Both the position numbers and the translations under genes were made by a program. A stretch of DNA of 64,000 bases from Martinezella miluonensis. GTDB taxonomy: Bacteria; Pseudomonadota; Alphaproteobacteria; Rhizobiales; Rhizobiaceae. The notes below the pieces were generated by a model. That model made no database searches, was not told the origin of the DNA, and saw only the letters and a program-made list of their open reading frames with translations. The DNA lies in the NCBI RefSeq assembly GCF_900094545.1, contig NZ_FMAH01000009.1:1-64000 (forward strand), read 5' to 3'. This document shows positions 7,257 through 16,211 of this stretch, one piece after another. Numbering within the stretch: position 1 is the stretch's first letter; every line of letters begins with the position of its first letter.

Positions 7257-8285
7257 TCAAACGGAAGGAGGCAGGAAGAGCTGCGGCTCGAGAAAGCGCT
7301 CTCCGGCTGTCTGGGAATGGTCTTTAATGGAAGCGCCTGCCATAAGATCAACAGCTTCACGGCAAAGCTCCGCCAACGGCGTGCCTATGACCATCATCGC
7401 ATAGCCGTCCGAAAGGGCAGCACGGCTTACCGAGGTCAGCTCATTCACGACCAGTTTCACCTCTCCTGGCGCGCGTGCCTCACGCAATGCCGCAATGGCG
7501 CCCTCCATCCCCCCGCCAGCGACGTAAATTCCCCTGAGGTCTGGGTGCCGTTCAAGCAGGGCAAGTGACGTCTCATGCGTGAGCTTTCGAGTTTCAAGAT
7601 TGATGATCGGCTCCAACAACTGCAGATCCACGTCTGCTTGGCGCAAATATGAACGAAAGCCAGTCTCCTTCAGTTCGTGCCCTTGCCAGCGATTGCTACC
7701 CAGGAAAATTGCCACTTTCCCCCTTTGGCGGGTAGCCGTCGAGATCATCCATGCCGCCAAACGTCCCGCTTTGAGATTGTCAAGACCGATGTAGGCTTCA
7801 CGCGCGTCTCGCGCAAAGTCATTGAGCAAAGCAAAAACGGGTACCCCTTCCCGTCGCAAAGCTAATGCGGCTTCGTTCACAGCACTATGGTTGACGGCCG
7901 TACAGGCGATGACATCCGACTGCATGGCAAGTTCGTGCATAATCACCGCGAAGTCCGCCGGCGACTGAGATGGCGAATATCGAATAACCACCTTACCTCG
8001 AAAATCCTTCCGAGCGGCTACCGCTGCATGTAATTCTCGACTAAGTGATTGGTAGAACTCCTGTTTCTCCTTGATAAGGAGAAAGCCGAGCTTGAGCTCA
8101 GGAAGCTGTATCGCTAATTGTCGATCAATAAGACCGCTGGCATAGTAGGCTACTCGATGCGCTGCTTCTGCAACCTTTCGCGCGGTATCTTTGCGTACGA
8201 CGCCTCGATTGTGAATCACGCGATCGACGGTCGCCTTGCTTACCCCCGCCTCTCTTGCGATATCTTCTATTCTGGTGCGCTTCAT
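7257..8285 (-). CDS. LacI-family transcriptional regulator, paralogue of the 5163 gene
   Basis: A 342-residue repressor with helix-turn-helix TRIEDIAREAGVSKATVDRV at residues 4-23, then a sugar-binding-protein-like domain. It shares length and long blocks (GKV..F.GS.R..GHEL.E.GFRSY, VAGGGMEGAIAALRE) with the regulator at 5163-6191, so the pair arose by duplication. The start at 8285 (MKRTRIEDIA) is the one that fits the family; upstream codons overlap a transposase remnant. It stands between the permease/ATPase genes and the isomerase gene and probably controls them. Confidence 0.9.
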   Translation of the reverse strand: MKRTRIEDIAREAGVSKATVDRVIHNRGVVRKDTARKVAEAAHRVAYYASGLIDRQLAIQLPELKLGFLLIKEKQEFYQSLSRELHAAVAARKDFRGKVVIRYSPSQSPADFAVIMHELAMQSDVIACTAVNHSAVNEAALALRREGVPVFALLNDFARDAREAYIGLDNLKAGRLAAWMISTATRQRGKVAIFLGSNRWQGHELKETGFRSYLRQADVDLQLLEPIINLETRKLTHETSLALLERHPDLRGIYVAGGGMEGAIAALREARAPGEVKLVVNELTSVSRAALSDGYAMMVIGTPLAELCREAVDLMAGASIKDHSQTAGERFLEPQLFLPPSV

Positions 8286-8428
8286 GCAAATCCTAACGAG
8301 CTCTTCCAGATCACTGATAGCACAACGACCGCTCGACAATTGGGCCGCATCAACGAACAGCAACGCCTCAGTCTACGCCAAAAGAACAGTTCCCCCAACA
8401 ACAGTCCGATAATGCTAATCTCTTTCAT
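8282..8428 (-). pseudogene. Possible 5' remnant of an IS110-type transposase
   Basis: ATG at 8428 follows a textbook AAAGGAGG ribosome site. The frame begins MKEISIIGLLLGE, like the MKEISTIGLDLAK start of IS110-family transposases, then degenerates. A second frame just after it reads FGVD and GVAV, again like that family. No DEDD core or C-terminal half remains. Confidence 0.3.
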
Positions 8429-8543
8429 GGACGCCTCCTTTAAATGGTGATCAACGTCTCCATTCTGGCGCATCGATGCCGTCGGGGGCGTCCCCCATCA
8501 GAGCAGCTGTCGCGAACACTGCGTCGCCCTGCGCGCCAAACTA

Positions 8544-8574
8544 AAGAAAAAGGCGAGGTAAAACCCCGCCTCAA
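8544..8574 (-). terminator. Rho-independent terminator after the sugar permease gene
   Basis: Read on the minus strand, GAGGCGGGGT pairs with ACCTCGCC across a short T-rich loop and is followed by TTTTTCTTT. It sits 26 bp beyond the permease stop at 8600, so it would separate the ATPase-permease transcript from the regulator and isomerase genes. Confidence 0.7.
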
Positions 8575-8599
8575 CATCACAGATGATAGTCCGGGCTTT

Positions 8600-9625
8600 T
8601 CAGCGTTTGGCCCGCTTCTTCTGGCGGTAGCCGTCGATGGCGACGGCGGCGACGATGATGACGCCCTTGGCGATTTCCTGGTAATAGGCGTCGACGTTCA
8701 GGAAGGTGAAGCCGGAAATCATCACGCCGAGGATGACCGTGCCGATCACCGTGCCGGCGATGCGCCCGACGCCGCCGGTGAGCGAGGTACCACCGATGAC
8801 GGCAGCCGCGACCGCATCCAACTCATAGCTTACGCCCATGCCCGCCTGTGCCGTCTGGACGCGAGCAGCCGTAATGATGCCAGCAAGCCCGGCCAGAAGC
8901 CCCGCAATTGCATAGACCTTGACCAGATGCCCCTCGACATTGATGCCCGACACGCGCGCCGCCTGCACATTGGCGCCGATCGCATAGGTGAACTTGCCGT
9001 AGCGGGTGTAGCGGAGCACAACATGGAACGCGACGGCGATGATCAGGAAAACGATGACGGGCCAGATTCCGGAACCGATGAAATTGAACTGATCGGTGAG
9101 ACCGGAGATCGGTTGCCCCTTGGTATAGAGCTTCGACAGACCGCGCGCCGCGACCATCATGCCGAGCGTCGCGATGAAAGGCGGAATTTTCATCCGGGTG
9201 ATGAGCTGACCGTTGATATAGCCAGCAAGCAGGCCGATCAAAAGCCCGACGCCGATCGGAACGAAGAAGGGCATGTCGGTCAGCGCCGGATAGACGGCTC
9301 GCCCCCAGGTGGAGGACTGGGCAAAACTCGCAGCGATCATGGCGGTCAGGCCGACGACGGAGCCCGACGACAGGTCCATACCGCTGGTTATGATGACCTG
9401 CGTCACGCCGACGGAGATGATGCCGATGACGGAGACCTGCAGGATCATGATCTTCAGGCGCTGCACGTTCATCAGGAAGCTCTGCCCGACGAAGATCCAG
9501 CCGAGGATTTCGCAGACGAGCGCAATGCCGATCAGCACGAGGAAGATGCCGAGTTCGGGCGGAACGCGGCGACGTCTCGGACGCGTCAATGCCGGTGCTG
9601 CCGCCTCTGCAACTTTGCTAACCAT
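8600..9625 (-). CDS. ABC sugar permease, RbsC/inositol type
   Basis: A 341-residue inner-membrane subunit of the ribose/galactose/inositol import class (PF02653), with about ten hydrophobic segments after a basic N-terminus (TRPRRRRVPPE). The family signature SGMDLSSGSVVGLTAM (about residues 106-121) and AAVIGGTSLTGGVG are present. The SSGSVVGLTAM form recalls inositol permeases (IatP/IntC type), which would fit the nearby IolI-like gene; this is inference. It follows the ATPase gene by 32 bp. No binding-protein gene lies in this operon. Confidence 0.92.
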   Translation of the reverse strand: MVSKVAEAAAPALTRPRRRRVPPELGIFLVLIGIALVCEILGWIFVGQSFLMNVQRLKIMILQVSVIGIISVGVTQVIITSGMDLSSGSVVGLTAMIAASFAQSSTWGRAVYPALTDMPFFVPIGVGLLIGLLAGYINGQLITRMKIPPFIATLGMMVAARGLSKLYTKGQPISGLTDQFNFIGSGIWPVIVFLIIAVAFHVVLRYTRYGKFTYAIGANVQAARVSGINVEGHLVKVYAIAGLLAGLAGIITAARVQTAQAGMGVSYELDAVAAAVIGGTSLTGGVGRIAGTVIGTVILGVMISGFTFLNVDAYYQEIAKGVIIVAAVAIDGYRQKKRAKR

Positions 9626-9657
9626 GGTTCAATCCTCCCTTGCGATGATTGACGGCG

Positions 9658-11199
9658 TCACTGCGCCGCCAGCTCCATCACCTTCACTTGAGTTGCGTCC
9701 GCTCGATCCAGGAATCCGGTGACCCGTCCCTCATGCATCACCATGATGCGGTCGCTCATGCCGAGTACCTCGGGCATTTCCGACGAGATCATCACGACGG
9801 CGACGCCGTCGCGCGCCATTTCGGTGACCAGGCGATGGATTTCCGCCTTGGCGCCGACATCGATGCCGCGCGTTGGCTCGTCCAGGATCAAAATGCGGGG
9901 CTTGGTAAGCAGCCACCGGCCGATCAGCGCCTTCTGCTGATTGCCGCCGGAAAGATTTTCGATCCTCTCATCGAGGTTGGGCGTCTTGACGCGCAATTTT
10001 TTGGCCATTTCCTCGCAGGCCTGCTCGATCGGCCCTTCCTGCACGAAACCACCGCGCACGAACTTGTCGTGCAGCACCGCGACCTGCATGTTCTCAAGCA
10101 CGCTGAGAATGAGAAGACAGCCCGTATCCTTGCGGTCTTCTGTCAGGAAGGCCATCCGGTGACGGATGGCGTCCGCCGGCGAAGAAATCGCGGCCGTCTT
10201 GCCGAAGAGCTGGATGGTCCCGGACGATGCCGGTGTCACGCCAAAAATGGTTTCGGCGACATTGGAGCGTCCGGAGCCGACCAGCCCGGCGACGCCGAGG
10301 ATTTCACCGGCCCTGACATCGAAAGAAACATTCGAGAACACGCCGTCGAGGCTCAGATCCTTGACCGAAAGCACGGTGTCGCCGATCGGCACCTCCTCCT
10401 TCGGGAACATCTGGGTGATCTCGCGGCCGACCATCATGCGGATGATGTCGTCGCGGGTCACATCGGTGGAGGCATGCGTGCCGATATATTTGCCGTCACG
10501 GAACACCGAGAATTCATCGGCGATCTCGAACAGCTCGTTCATCTTGTGGGTGATGTAGACGATGCCGATGCCCTGTTCACGCAGACCTCGGATGATCTCG
10601 AACAGATGCGCCACCTCGCGCTCGGTCAGCGCCGAGGTCGGCTCGTCCATGATCAGCACGTCGGAATCATAGGAAACCGCCTTGGCGATCTCGACCATCT
10701 GCCGGCTGGCGACCGAAAGCTCGCGCACCTGGATTTCGGGATCGATCGAAATGTTGAGACGGCGGAAGAGCTCTTCGGTCTTGCGGCTCATTTCGGTGTG
10801 ATCGACGAAGCCGAAGCGGTTCTTCGGCTCGCGCCGGATCCAGATATTCTCGGCAACGGTCATGAACGGCATCAGGTTGAGTTCCTGATGGATCATCGCA
10901 ATACCGTTTTCCAGCGCATCCAGCGGCGATTTCAGCCGGATCTCGACGCCCTTGAGGCGCACTTCGCCCTGGTCGGGAATATAGATACCGGCAAGGATCT
11001 TCATCAGCGTCGATTTGCCGGCGCCGTTTTCGCCCATCAGCGCATGCACGGTGCCGCGCTTCAGACGGAAGGAAACATCGTCGAGGGCCAGCACGCCCGG
11101 AAATTCCTTGCGGATGCCTTCTGCGCTGAGCAGATAGGCGGCATTGGGGACAGCGCCGCTGGCGCGTACCGCAGCCATGGTGGATGGGCTGACAGCCAT
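9658..11199 (-). CDS. ABC sugar importer ATPase, RbsA/MglA type
   Basis: A 513-residue tandem-domain ATPase. Domain 1 has Walker [10 protein letters not shown], a [14 protein letters not shown] signature and Walker [12 protein letters not shown]. Domain 2 has the usual degenerate P-loop GLVGSGRSN, the signature [14 protein letters not shown] and [13 protein letters not shown]. It powers import with the permease encoded downstream. The start at 11199 follows GGGAGGAAAAA. The expected first gene, a periplasmic binding protein, is absent upstream, where 390 bp of non-coding DNA and a DUF1993 gene stub are found instead. Confidence 0.93.
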   Translation of the reverse strand: MAVSPSTMAAVRASGAVPNAAYLLSAEGIRKEFPGVLALDDVSFRLKRGTVHALMGENGAGKSTLMKILAGIYIPDQGEVRLKGVEIRLKSPLDALENGIAMIHQELNLMPFMTVAENIWIRREPKNRFGFVDHTEMSRKTEELFRRLNISIDPEIQVRELSVASRQMVEIAKAVSYDSDVLIMDEPTSALTEREVAHLFEIIRGLREQGIGIVYITHKMNELFEIADEFSVFRDGKYIGTHASTDVTRDDIIRMMVGREITQMFPKEEVPIGDTVLSVKDLSLDGVFSNVSFDVRAGEILGVAGLVGSGRSNVAETIFGVTPASSGTIQLFGKTAAISSPADAIRHRMAFLTEDRKDTGCLLILSVLENMQVAVLHDKFVRGGFVQEGPIEQACEEMAKKLRVKTPNLDERIENLSGGNQQKALIGRWLLTKPRILILDEPTRGIDVGAKAEIHRLVTEMARDGVAVVMISSEMPEVLGMSDRIMVMHEGRVTGFLDRADATQVKVMELAAQ

Positions 11200-11587
11200 T
11201 TTTTCCTCCCGGATACGGCGCCCGGCCGCACCCCTCCTAAATACCGGAGCCCCCGGTTTCGACCGCAGGACCTACAATCAATTCGGCCGTCACTCCCATG
11301 GCGGCCACATTGAAAAACGGAACAAACAAACCGTAAAATTCTTTATGCGGAATATTCATTCCATTTTTCAACACAAAGGTCAACACTATTTCTGACTGCA
11401 TCGCAGCAGGAGGTGTTCGATAGGTAGTGAAGGAATTTTCAGCTGTGGAAGGCTGTAAAAGACGGGGCTCGAACCCACACCAGGGCCACTCAACCCGATG
11501 GAGCAGATATTCCATCGACATCGAGTGACCTAAAATGCCGTCGATATCGGGCCGAAATCCCCCGCCGGTCGACAACGGAGAACCAAC
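11200..11587. other. Non-coding stretch where a sugar-binding protein gene would be expected
   Basis: No credible gene is seen on either strand. It must hold the promoter of the ATPase gene. A short inverted repeat GGAAT-ATTC-ATTCC at 11349-11362 is the only motif-like element noticed; it may be an operator but the evidence is thin. Confidence 0.4.
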
Positions 11588-11719
11588 ATGTTCTCGATGT
11601 ATCGCTTTTCCGCTCCCGTCTTTCAACGCAGCCTTACAAACCTTTCGACCTATCTCGACAAGATCGAGGCGTATGCCGCGGAAAAGGGGCTCTGTTGCAG
11701 CCAGTTCCCGGATAAATGA
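11588..11719 (+). pseudogene. N-terminal stub of a DUF1993-family gene
   Basis: ATG at 11588 follows GGAGAACCA. The 43 codons read MFSMYRFSAPVFQRSLTNLS and then TYLDKIEAYAAEKGL before the frame leaves the family and stops at 11717. DUF1993 proteins (about 170 residues) begin with a very similar SMY...VPVF.R.L.NL...L.KAEA.A pattern. About three quarters of the gene is missing, marking a deletion or rearrangement junction near 11695. Confidence 0.55.
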
Positions 11720-11811
11720 ACCATATTCATTTTCGAATTCCGTTCTATCAATTATTAAGCATGTACGAGGGCAGCTATGATCGGGTTCTCAAAATAAAGA
11801 GGGAACCTACA

Positions 11812-12654
11812 ATGACTAAACAGATCCGTTTAAGCATCGTCGCCGCGTGTGTCCTTTTCGCCAGTTCGGCCGCTGCGGCAGACGTCAGCGTCGCCAAGGA
11901 CGTCAAACAGAGCCGAGTTTTCGCCCCGGCGATGTCGCTGAGCTACGTCCCCTTCGGAATGATCGACCCCTCTGGCAAGCCAGCGGGCTTTGACGTCGAA
12001 CTTGCCCATCAGGTCGCCGATCTCCTCGATGCGGAACTGAAGATTCAGACGGTGACCTTTCCCAACCAGATTCCGGGTCTCGTTTCCGGGCGGCTAAAGG
12101 TAGCGTGGAGCACCTTTTCCGTTACGGCGGAGCGCCTGAAGCAGGTCGATTTCGTTGGATATCTCCAGGCTGGCTCGGTTGCGGGGGTGCTACCTGCTAA
12201 CACCGAAAAATGGAAGAAAAGCCTGTGCGGAGCTACCGTCGCGGTGGCCCAGGGCTCGTCGGGGGACTTCGTAGTCGACAAGCTCAACAAGGACTGCGCA
12301 GACGAAGGAAAGCCTGAGATCAAGAAGACAATCTATCCGGACCAACGGCAGGAAATTCAGGCGACGCTGACGGGCCGTGTCGACGCCTGGCTAGACGACT
12401 CCACGGTCGTTGGTAACTTTCAGCAACAGAGTAAAAGCCAGCTCGTCGTAACCGGACCCAACTATTACCCGCTGCCTCTCGCCATGGCTGTCGCAAAGGG
12501 AGACATGGAAACCGCCGAAATGCTCAGGTCTGCCCTGCAGGCACTTATCGAAAACGGCAAATACGGTGAACTCCTCAAGAACTACAATCTTCAGGATTCC
12601 GCCATCGAAAGAGCCGTCATCTACACAAGCGCGGACCAAGTGCCCCAGAAGTAA
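11812..12654 (+). CDS. Amino-acid ABC transporter, periplasmic binding protein
   Basis: A 280-residue type-3 solute-binding protein (FliY/HisJ class). A signal peptide is clear at residues 1-23, ending near SSAAAA-DVS. The mature part has the family pattern: MSLSYVPFGMID, GFDVELAHQVADLL and VSGRLKVAWSTFSVTAERLK. The start at 11812 (MTKQIRLSIV) follows AGAGGGAAC. It heads a tight set with a permease, an ATPase, a PatB-type lyase and RidA. This suggests a cystine-, cystathionine- or cysteine-conjugate-like ligand, but the ligand cannot be read directly. Confidence 0.9.
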   Translation: MTKQIRLSIVAACVLFASSAAAADVSVAKDVKQSRVFAPAMSLSYVPFGMIDPSGKPAGFDVELAHQVADLLDAELKIQTVTFPNQIPGLVSGRLKVAWSTFSVTAERLKQVDFVGYLQAGSVAGVLPANTEKWKKSLCGATVAVAQGSSGDFVVDKLNKDCADEGKPEIKKTIYPDQRQEIQATLTGRVDAWLDDSTVVGNFQQQSKSQLVVTGPNYYPLPLAMAVAKGDMETAEMLRSALQALIENGKYGELLKNYNLQDSAIERAVIYTSADQVPQK

Positions 12655-12670
12655 CCGCTGAAGGTGCGAC

Positions 12671-12694
12671 GACGCGCGGCGGGAGCCGTGCGTC
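12671..12694 (+). terminator. Intercistronic hairpin between binding protein and permease genes
   Basis: A 10-bp GC-rich stem (GACGCGCGGC with GCCGTGCGTC, one G-T pair) and a GGGA loop lie 16 bp after the binding-protein stop and 20 bp before the permease start, followed by CTTTTC. Such hairpins commonly stabilise or attenuate the transcript so that binding protein exceeds permease; that function is inferred. Confidence 0.5.
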
Positions 12695-12714
12695 CTTTTC
12701 GATAGGACAACGAC

Positions 12715-13638
12715 ATGCCTGATAACATCACCACCTACAACGTGTCGGACCTGAGGACGATACCGCTTCGTCACCCGTACCGCTGGGCCGCCGCCGCGGT
12801 TGTTGTCGTTCTGATGCTCCTCTTAGTACGCGGCGCAGCGAGCAATCCCAAGCTCCAATGGGACTTGGTCGCCCACTATCTTTTCGATCGGCAGATCATG
12901 AGCGGCCTGCTCCAGACCTGTCTTCTCACCGTAACGATCATGATCGTCGCGATCCTGGTAGGCGGGGTCGCCGCCCTCATGGTGCTTTCGCCAAGTTCAT
13001 TACTGTCCATCCCGGCCAAGGGTTTCATCTGGTTTTTCCGGGGAGCGCCAGCCCTCGTGCAACTGATCGTCTGGTATAACCTGTCTTTGTTTGTCGAGCG
13101 CATCGAGCTAACCGTACCCGGCCTCGGCACGTTAATCTCGGTTAGCACGAACGATGTCATGACGCCGTACGTCGCCGCCGTGCTCGCTCTCGGCCTCCAC
13201 GAAGCCGGGTACATGGCCGAGATCATCCGCAACGGCATTCAGTCCGTCGGAAGGGGGCAGACAGAGGCGGCCCTCTGCCTCGGCATGAAGCCCTCGCGGC
13301 TTATGTTTCGCATCATCATTCCCCAGGCGATGCGAGTCATTATTCCTCCAACCGGCAATGAGACGATCAATCTCCTCAAAACCACGTCCCTTGTGAGCAC
13401 CATCGCCGTCGCGGATTTGCTCTACACGGCGCAGGCAATCTACAGCCGAACCTTTGAGACCATTCCGCTCCTGATCGTCGTTACGATCTGGTACCTCGTC
13501 GTCGTCACGTTGATGTCGATTGGTCAGTACTACCTCGAGCGGCGCTATTCCCGGGACGAAAACGCCAGGAATGCCAGCCTCTCAGATATCACCGCCGCCT
13601 TCTTGTTCCGGTTCCGTAGAGAGGTGCCAGCAAAATGA
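12715..13638 (+). CDS. Amino-acid ABC transporter permease (HisM/GlnP type)
   Basis: A 307-residue membrane subunit. Hydrophobic segments start near residue 22 ([14 protein letters not shown]) and continue through the BPD_transp_1 domain. The ATPase-coupling loop has the EAA-like motif [19 protein letters not shown], followed by [17 protein letters not shown]. The N-terminal region is longer than in minimal GlnP proteins. The stop overlaps the ATPase start by 4 bp, so translation of the two is coupled. Confidence 0.92.
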   Translation: MPDNITTYNVSDLRTIPLRHPYRWAAAAVVVVLMLLLVRGAASNPKLQWDLVAHYLFDRQIMSGLLQTCLLTVTIMIVAILVGGVAALMVLSPSSLLSIPAKGFIWFFRGAPALVQLIVWYNLSLFVERIELTVPGLGTLISVSTNDVMTPYVAAVLALGLHEAGYMAEIIRNGIQSVGRGQTEAALCLGMKPSRLMFRIIIPQAMRVIIPPTGNETINLLKTTSLVSTIAVADLLYTAQAIYSRTFETIPLLIVVTIWYLVVVTLMSIGQYYLERRYSRDENARNASLSDITAAFLFRFRREVPAK

Positions 13639-14438
13639 ATATGTCACCGAAACACCATGAGCGGTTCGGAATTTCTTCCGACACGATCGTTCACGCCAGG
13701 GGGGTGAGCAAATCTTTCGGCGCTCTCCAAGTACTGAAGAGCGTCGACCTGGATGTACCGTCGGGCAAGGTCGCGTGCATCATCGGCCCCTCGGGGTCGG
13801 GCAAGAGTACCTTCCTGCGGTGCATCAACCATCTTGAGAAAATCGACTCCGGGCTTCTCCTCGTCGACGGGGACCTCGTCGGCTACCAGTTGAGGGATGA
13901 TAAGCTCTACGAACTCCCGCCGTCGGCCATTTGCCGTAAGCGCGCGGAGATCGGGATGGTTTTCCAGCAGTTCAATCTCTTCCCGCACATGACGGTACTG
14001 GAGAACATCATCGAGGCTCCGGTCCATGTTCGAAGAGAGCCGGTGAAGGAAGCGACTGAGCGCGCGTTGCAGCTCCTGTCGAAAGTTGGCCTGGCTGAGA
14101 AGCGATCTGCCTATCCCCGTCATCTTTCAGGAGGTCAGCAACAACGCGTGGCTATTGCGCGGGCGCTGGCAATGAACCCGAAAGTCATCCTGTTCGACGA
14201 GCCGACCTCCGCTCTCGATCCAGAGCTTGTCGGCGACGTTCTCGAAGTGATGAAAACCCTGGCGCGTGACGGGATGACGATGGTTGTCGTCACGCATGAA
14301 ATGGGTTTTGCGGCCGAGGTCGCAGATCAGGTGATCTTCATGGACGGCGGTGTCGTCGTCGAAGCTGGTAAGCCATCAGAAGTTCTGTCCAATCCGTCGT
14401 CGGCGCGAACCAGGGAATTCCTTTCGCGCGTTCTCTGA
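13635..14438 (+). CDS. Amino-acid ABC transporter ATPase (GlnQ/HisP type)
   Basis: A 267-residue ATPase. Walker [11 protein letters not shown]-loop [17 protein letters not shown], signature LSGGQQQR and Walker [12 protein letters not shown] are all intact, with the switch His in [11 protein letters not shown]. An insert around residues 75-90 ([16 protein letters not shown]) is common in this polar-amino-acid subgroup. ATG at 13635 overlaps the permease stop. It completes the three-part importer. Confidence 0.94.
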   Translation: MNMSPKHHERFGISSDTIVHARGVSKSFGALQVLKSVDLDVPSGKVACIIGPSGSGKSTFLRCINHLEKIDSGLLLVDGDLVGYQLRDDKLYELPPSAICRKRAEIGMVFQQFNLFPHMTVLENIIEAPVHVRREPVKEATERALQLLSKVGLAEKRSAYPRHLSGGQQQRVAIARALAMNPKVILFDEPTSALDPELVGDVLEVMKTLARDGMTMVVVTHEMGFAAEVADQVIFMDGGVVVEAGKPSEVLSNPSSARTREFLSRVL

Positions 14439-14502
14439 CCTCGAACTTCGATAGAAAAGCGAAAAAGGCTCGCCAGCCATCTGGTTGGGCAAGGAGGATA
14501 CA

Positions 14503-15738
14503 TTGTCTAAATTACTTGTCGGGGCGGATGCCACGCCCGCTCCTTATGATTTCGATACCGTGCTTGACCGCGGGAATCTTAGCACGCTGAAATGGGAAAT
14601 GGAGATCGCGCGCGCGAATGATCCCGGCCTGCTATCCTTCGGTACTGCGGACATGGATTTCCGGTCTCCGCCGTCCGTCCTTAAGGCTGTTCAAAGCGTC
14701 GCCAAGGAGGGACATTTCGGATATCCGCTGAAGCGACCCGGCTACTACGAGGCAATCGTGGGCTACCTTGATCGGCACTTTGGCTGGAAGGTCGAAAAGG
14801 ATTGGCTGGAATCGGGAGTCGGGATCTACCAGTCCATGCACCCCGTTATTACCGAGCTGACCGAGCCAGGCGATGAGATTATCTACCAGCCTCCGGTTCA
14901 TCACGTTTTCGCCGAGATCATCGAGGCAAATGACCGCGTGGCCGTGCCAAACCAGCTCCTCAATCGTCGAGGCGCCTACGAAATGGACTTTGCAGGGCTG
15001 GAGGCGGCGATTACCTGCCGGACGAAGCTGCTGCTCCTTTGTAGCCCACACAATCCGGTTGGGCGTGTCTGGACGTTGGGTGAGTTGCGTCTGCTCGCGG
15101 CGATATGTGAAAAGCGCAACATCATCGTCGTCTCTGACGAGGTGTATTCGGGCTTGCTCTATCCGGGTTCGACCTTCGTCGCGTTCGCGTCCCTCTCGCA
15201 GTGGACGTCTATGAACACCTACACGATGATTTCGCCGAGCAAACCATTCAACCTGACGGGGCTCAAGCACTCGATCGTAATTGCCGCCAATCCGGCGTTC
15301 CGCGCCGCTTACCGAAAGGGTATCGCGCGCACAAACCTGCACTATGGAACCAGCATCTTCGGGCTCGCCGGTGCCGAGGCAGGTTACCGTGATAGCGACG
15401 ACTGGACCAACGCTCTTATGCAATACGTCGCTCGGAACTTCGAATACGTCCGCGCGCAGTTCGGCAAGCACCTTCCAGAGGTCACCCTGACGGTTCCGGA
15501 GGCGACGTATTTCTCATGGCTCGATCTCGCTCCGCTCGGTGCCGCGAAAGAACGCTACCAGGCGCTCATCGAGCGCGCGGCGCGACTTGTGGTGACCTAT
15601 GGGGAGTCGATGGGGCGGGGTGGCGAACAGCATATCAGGCTCAACCTCGCGACCCCGCTTTCAAACCTCGCGGCTGGGGTTGATCGTCTCCTCGCCGTCT
15701 TGGTGCCGCTTACCGGCCGCGACTACTCGAAAGGATAA
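14503..15738 (+). CDS. PatB/MalY-type PLP-dependent C-S lyase (cystathionine beta-lyase-like)
   Basis: A fold-type-I PLP enzyme of 411 residues. The PLP lysine is in SPSKPFNLTGLK, the exact PatB/MalY form; SPHNPVGRVW and DEVYSGLLYPG are the other cofactor-pocket motifs. It would cleave C-S bonds of cystathionine or cysteine conjugates to thiol, ammonia and pyruvate by way of 2-aminoacrylate. I chose the TTG at 14503 because AAGGAGG ends 5 bp before it; a TTG at 14485 is possible but has no such site. It follows the importer by 64 bp and precedes ridA by 5 bp. Confidence 0.88.
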   Translation: MSKLLVGADATPAPYDFDTVLDRGNLSTLKWEMEIARANDPGLLSFGTADMDFRSPPSVLKAVQSVAKEGHFGYPLKRPGYYEAIVGYLDRHFGWKVEKDWLESGVGIYQSMHPVITELTEPGDEIIYQPPVHHVFAEIIEANDRVAVPNQLLNRRGAYEMDFAGLEAAITCRTKLLLLCSPHNPVGRVWTLGELRLLAAICEKRNIIVVSDEVYSGLLYPGSTFVAFASLSQWTSMNTYTMISPSKPFNLTGLKHSIVIAANPAFRAAYRKGIARTNLHYGTSIFGLAGAEAGYRDSDDWTNALMQYVARNFEYVRAQFGKHLPEVTLTVPEATYFSWLDLAPLGAAKERYQALIERAARLVVTYGESMGRGGEQHIRLNLATPLSNLAAGVDRLLAVLVPLTGRDYSKG

Positions 15739-15743
15739 TCACG

Positions 15744-16211
15744 ATGCCTACAGTCGAAGAACGCGCCCGCATGCTCGGGATCACTTTTCCGGAGCCGCCG
15801 AAGGCGGTGGCAAACTACGTGCCGACCCATCGAGTCGGAAATCTCCTCTTTGTGTCCGGACAGCTCCCGATCGATCCGTCCGGAAACGTCCTTGCGACTG
15901 GCGCAGTAGGGAAGAGCGTGGGTATCGAGCTCGGCGTTCAGGCCGCCCGCCTTTGCGCCATCAATGTTCTGGCTCAGGTCCGGGCCGCAGTGGGCAACCT
16001 GGAAAGGATCGCCCATGTTGTTCGGCTTGGCGGTTTCATCACGAGCGCCTGCGATTTCACCGATCAGGCCGTCGTCATGAACGGTGCGTCGGACCTGATG
16101 GTCGAGCTCTTCGGTGACCGAGGGCGTCATACGCGCTCGACCATCGGGGTTTTCGCACTTCCCAAAGGCGCGAGCGTCGAGGTGGAGGCGACCTTCGAGA
16201 TCACGACTTAG
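15744..16211 (+). CDS. RidA/YjgF-family enamine/imine deaminase
   Basis: A 155-residue protein with the RidA C-terminal signature RSTIGVFALPKGASVEVEA, where the arginine is the substrate carboxylate-binding residue, and LLFVSGQLPIDPSGN near the N-terminus. RidA proteins hydrolyse 2-aminoacrylate and related enamines, exactly the reactive product expected from the PatB-type lyase encoded 5 bp upstream. It belongs to the longer (about 150 residue) subfamily. The gene overlaps the 3' end of the convergent LysR gene by 11 bp. Confidence 0.9.
   Translation: MPTVEERARMLGITFPEPPKAVANYVPTHRVGNLLFVSGQLPIDPSGNVLATGAVGKSVGIELGVQAARLCAINVLAQVRAAVGNLERIAHVVRLGGFITSACDFTDQAVVMNGASDLMVELFGDRGRHTRSTIGVFALPKGASVEVEATFEITT

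Noticed and set aside
9649-11313. 554-codon plus-strand frame
   Set aside because: Antisense to the RbsA-type ATPase, whose motifs are complete.
11237-11626. 129-codon minus-strand frame upstream of the sugar ATPase
   Set aside because: Mixed composition, overlaps the DUF1993 stub and probable promoter; no family match.
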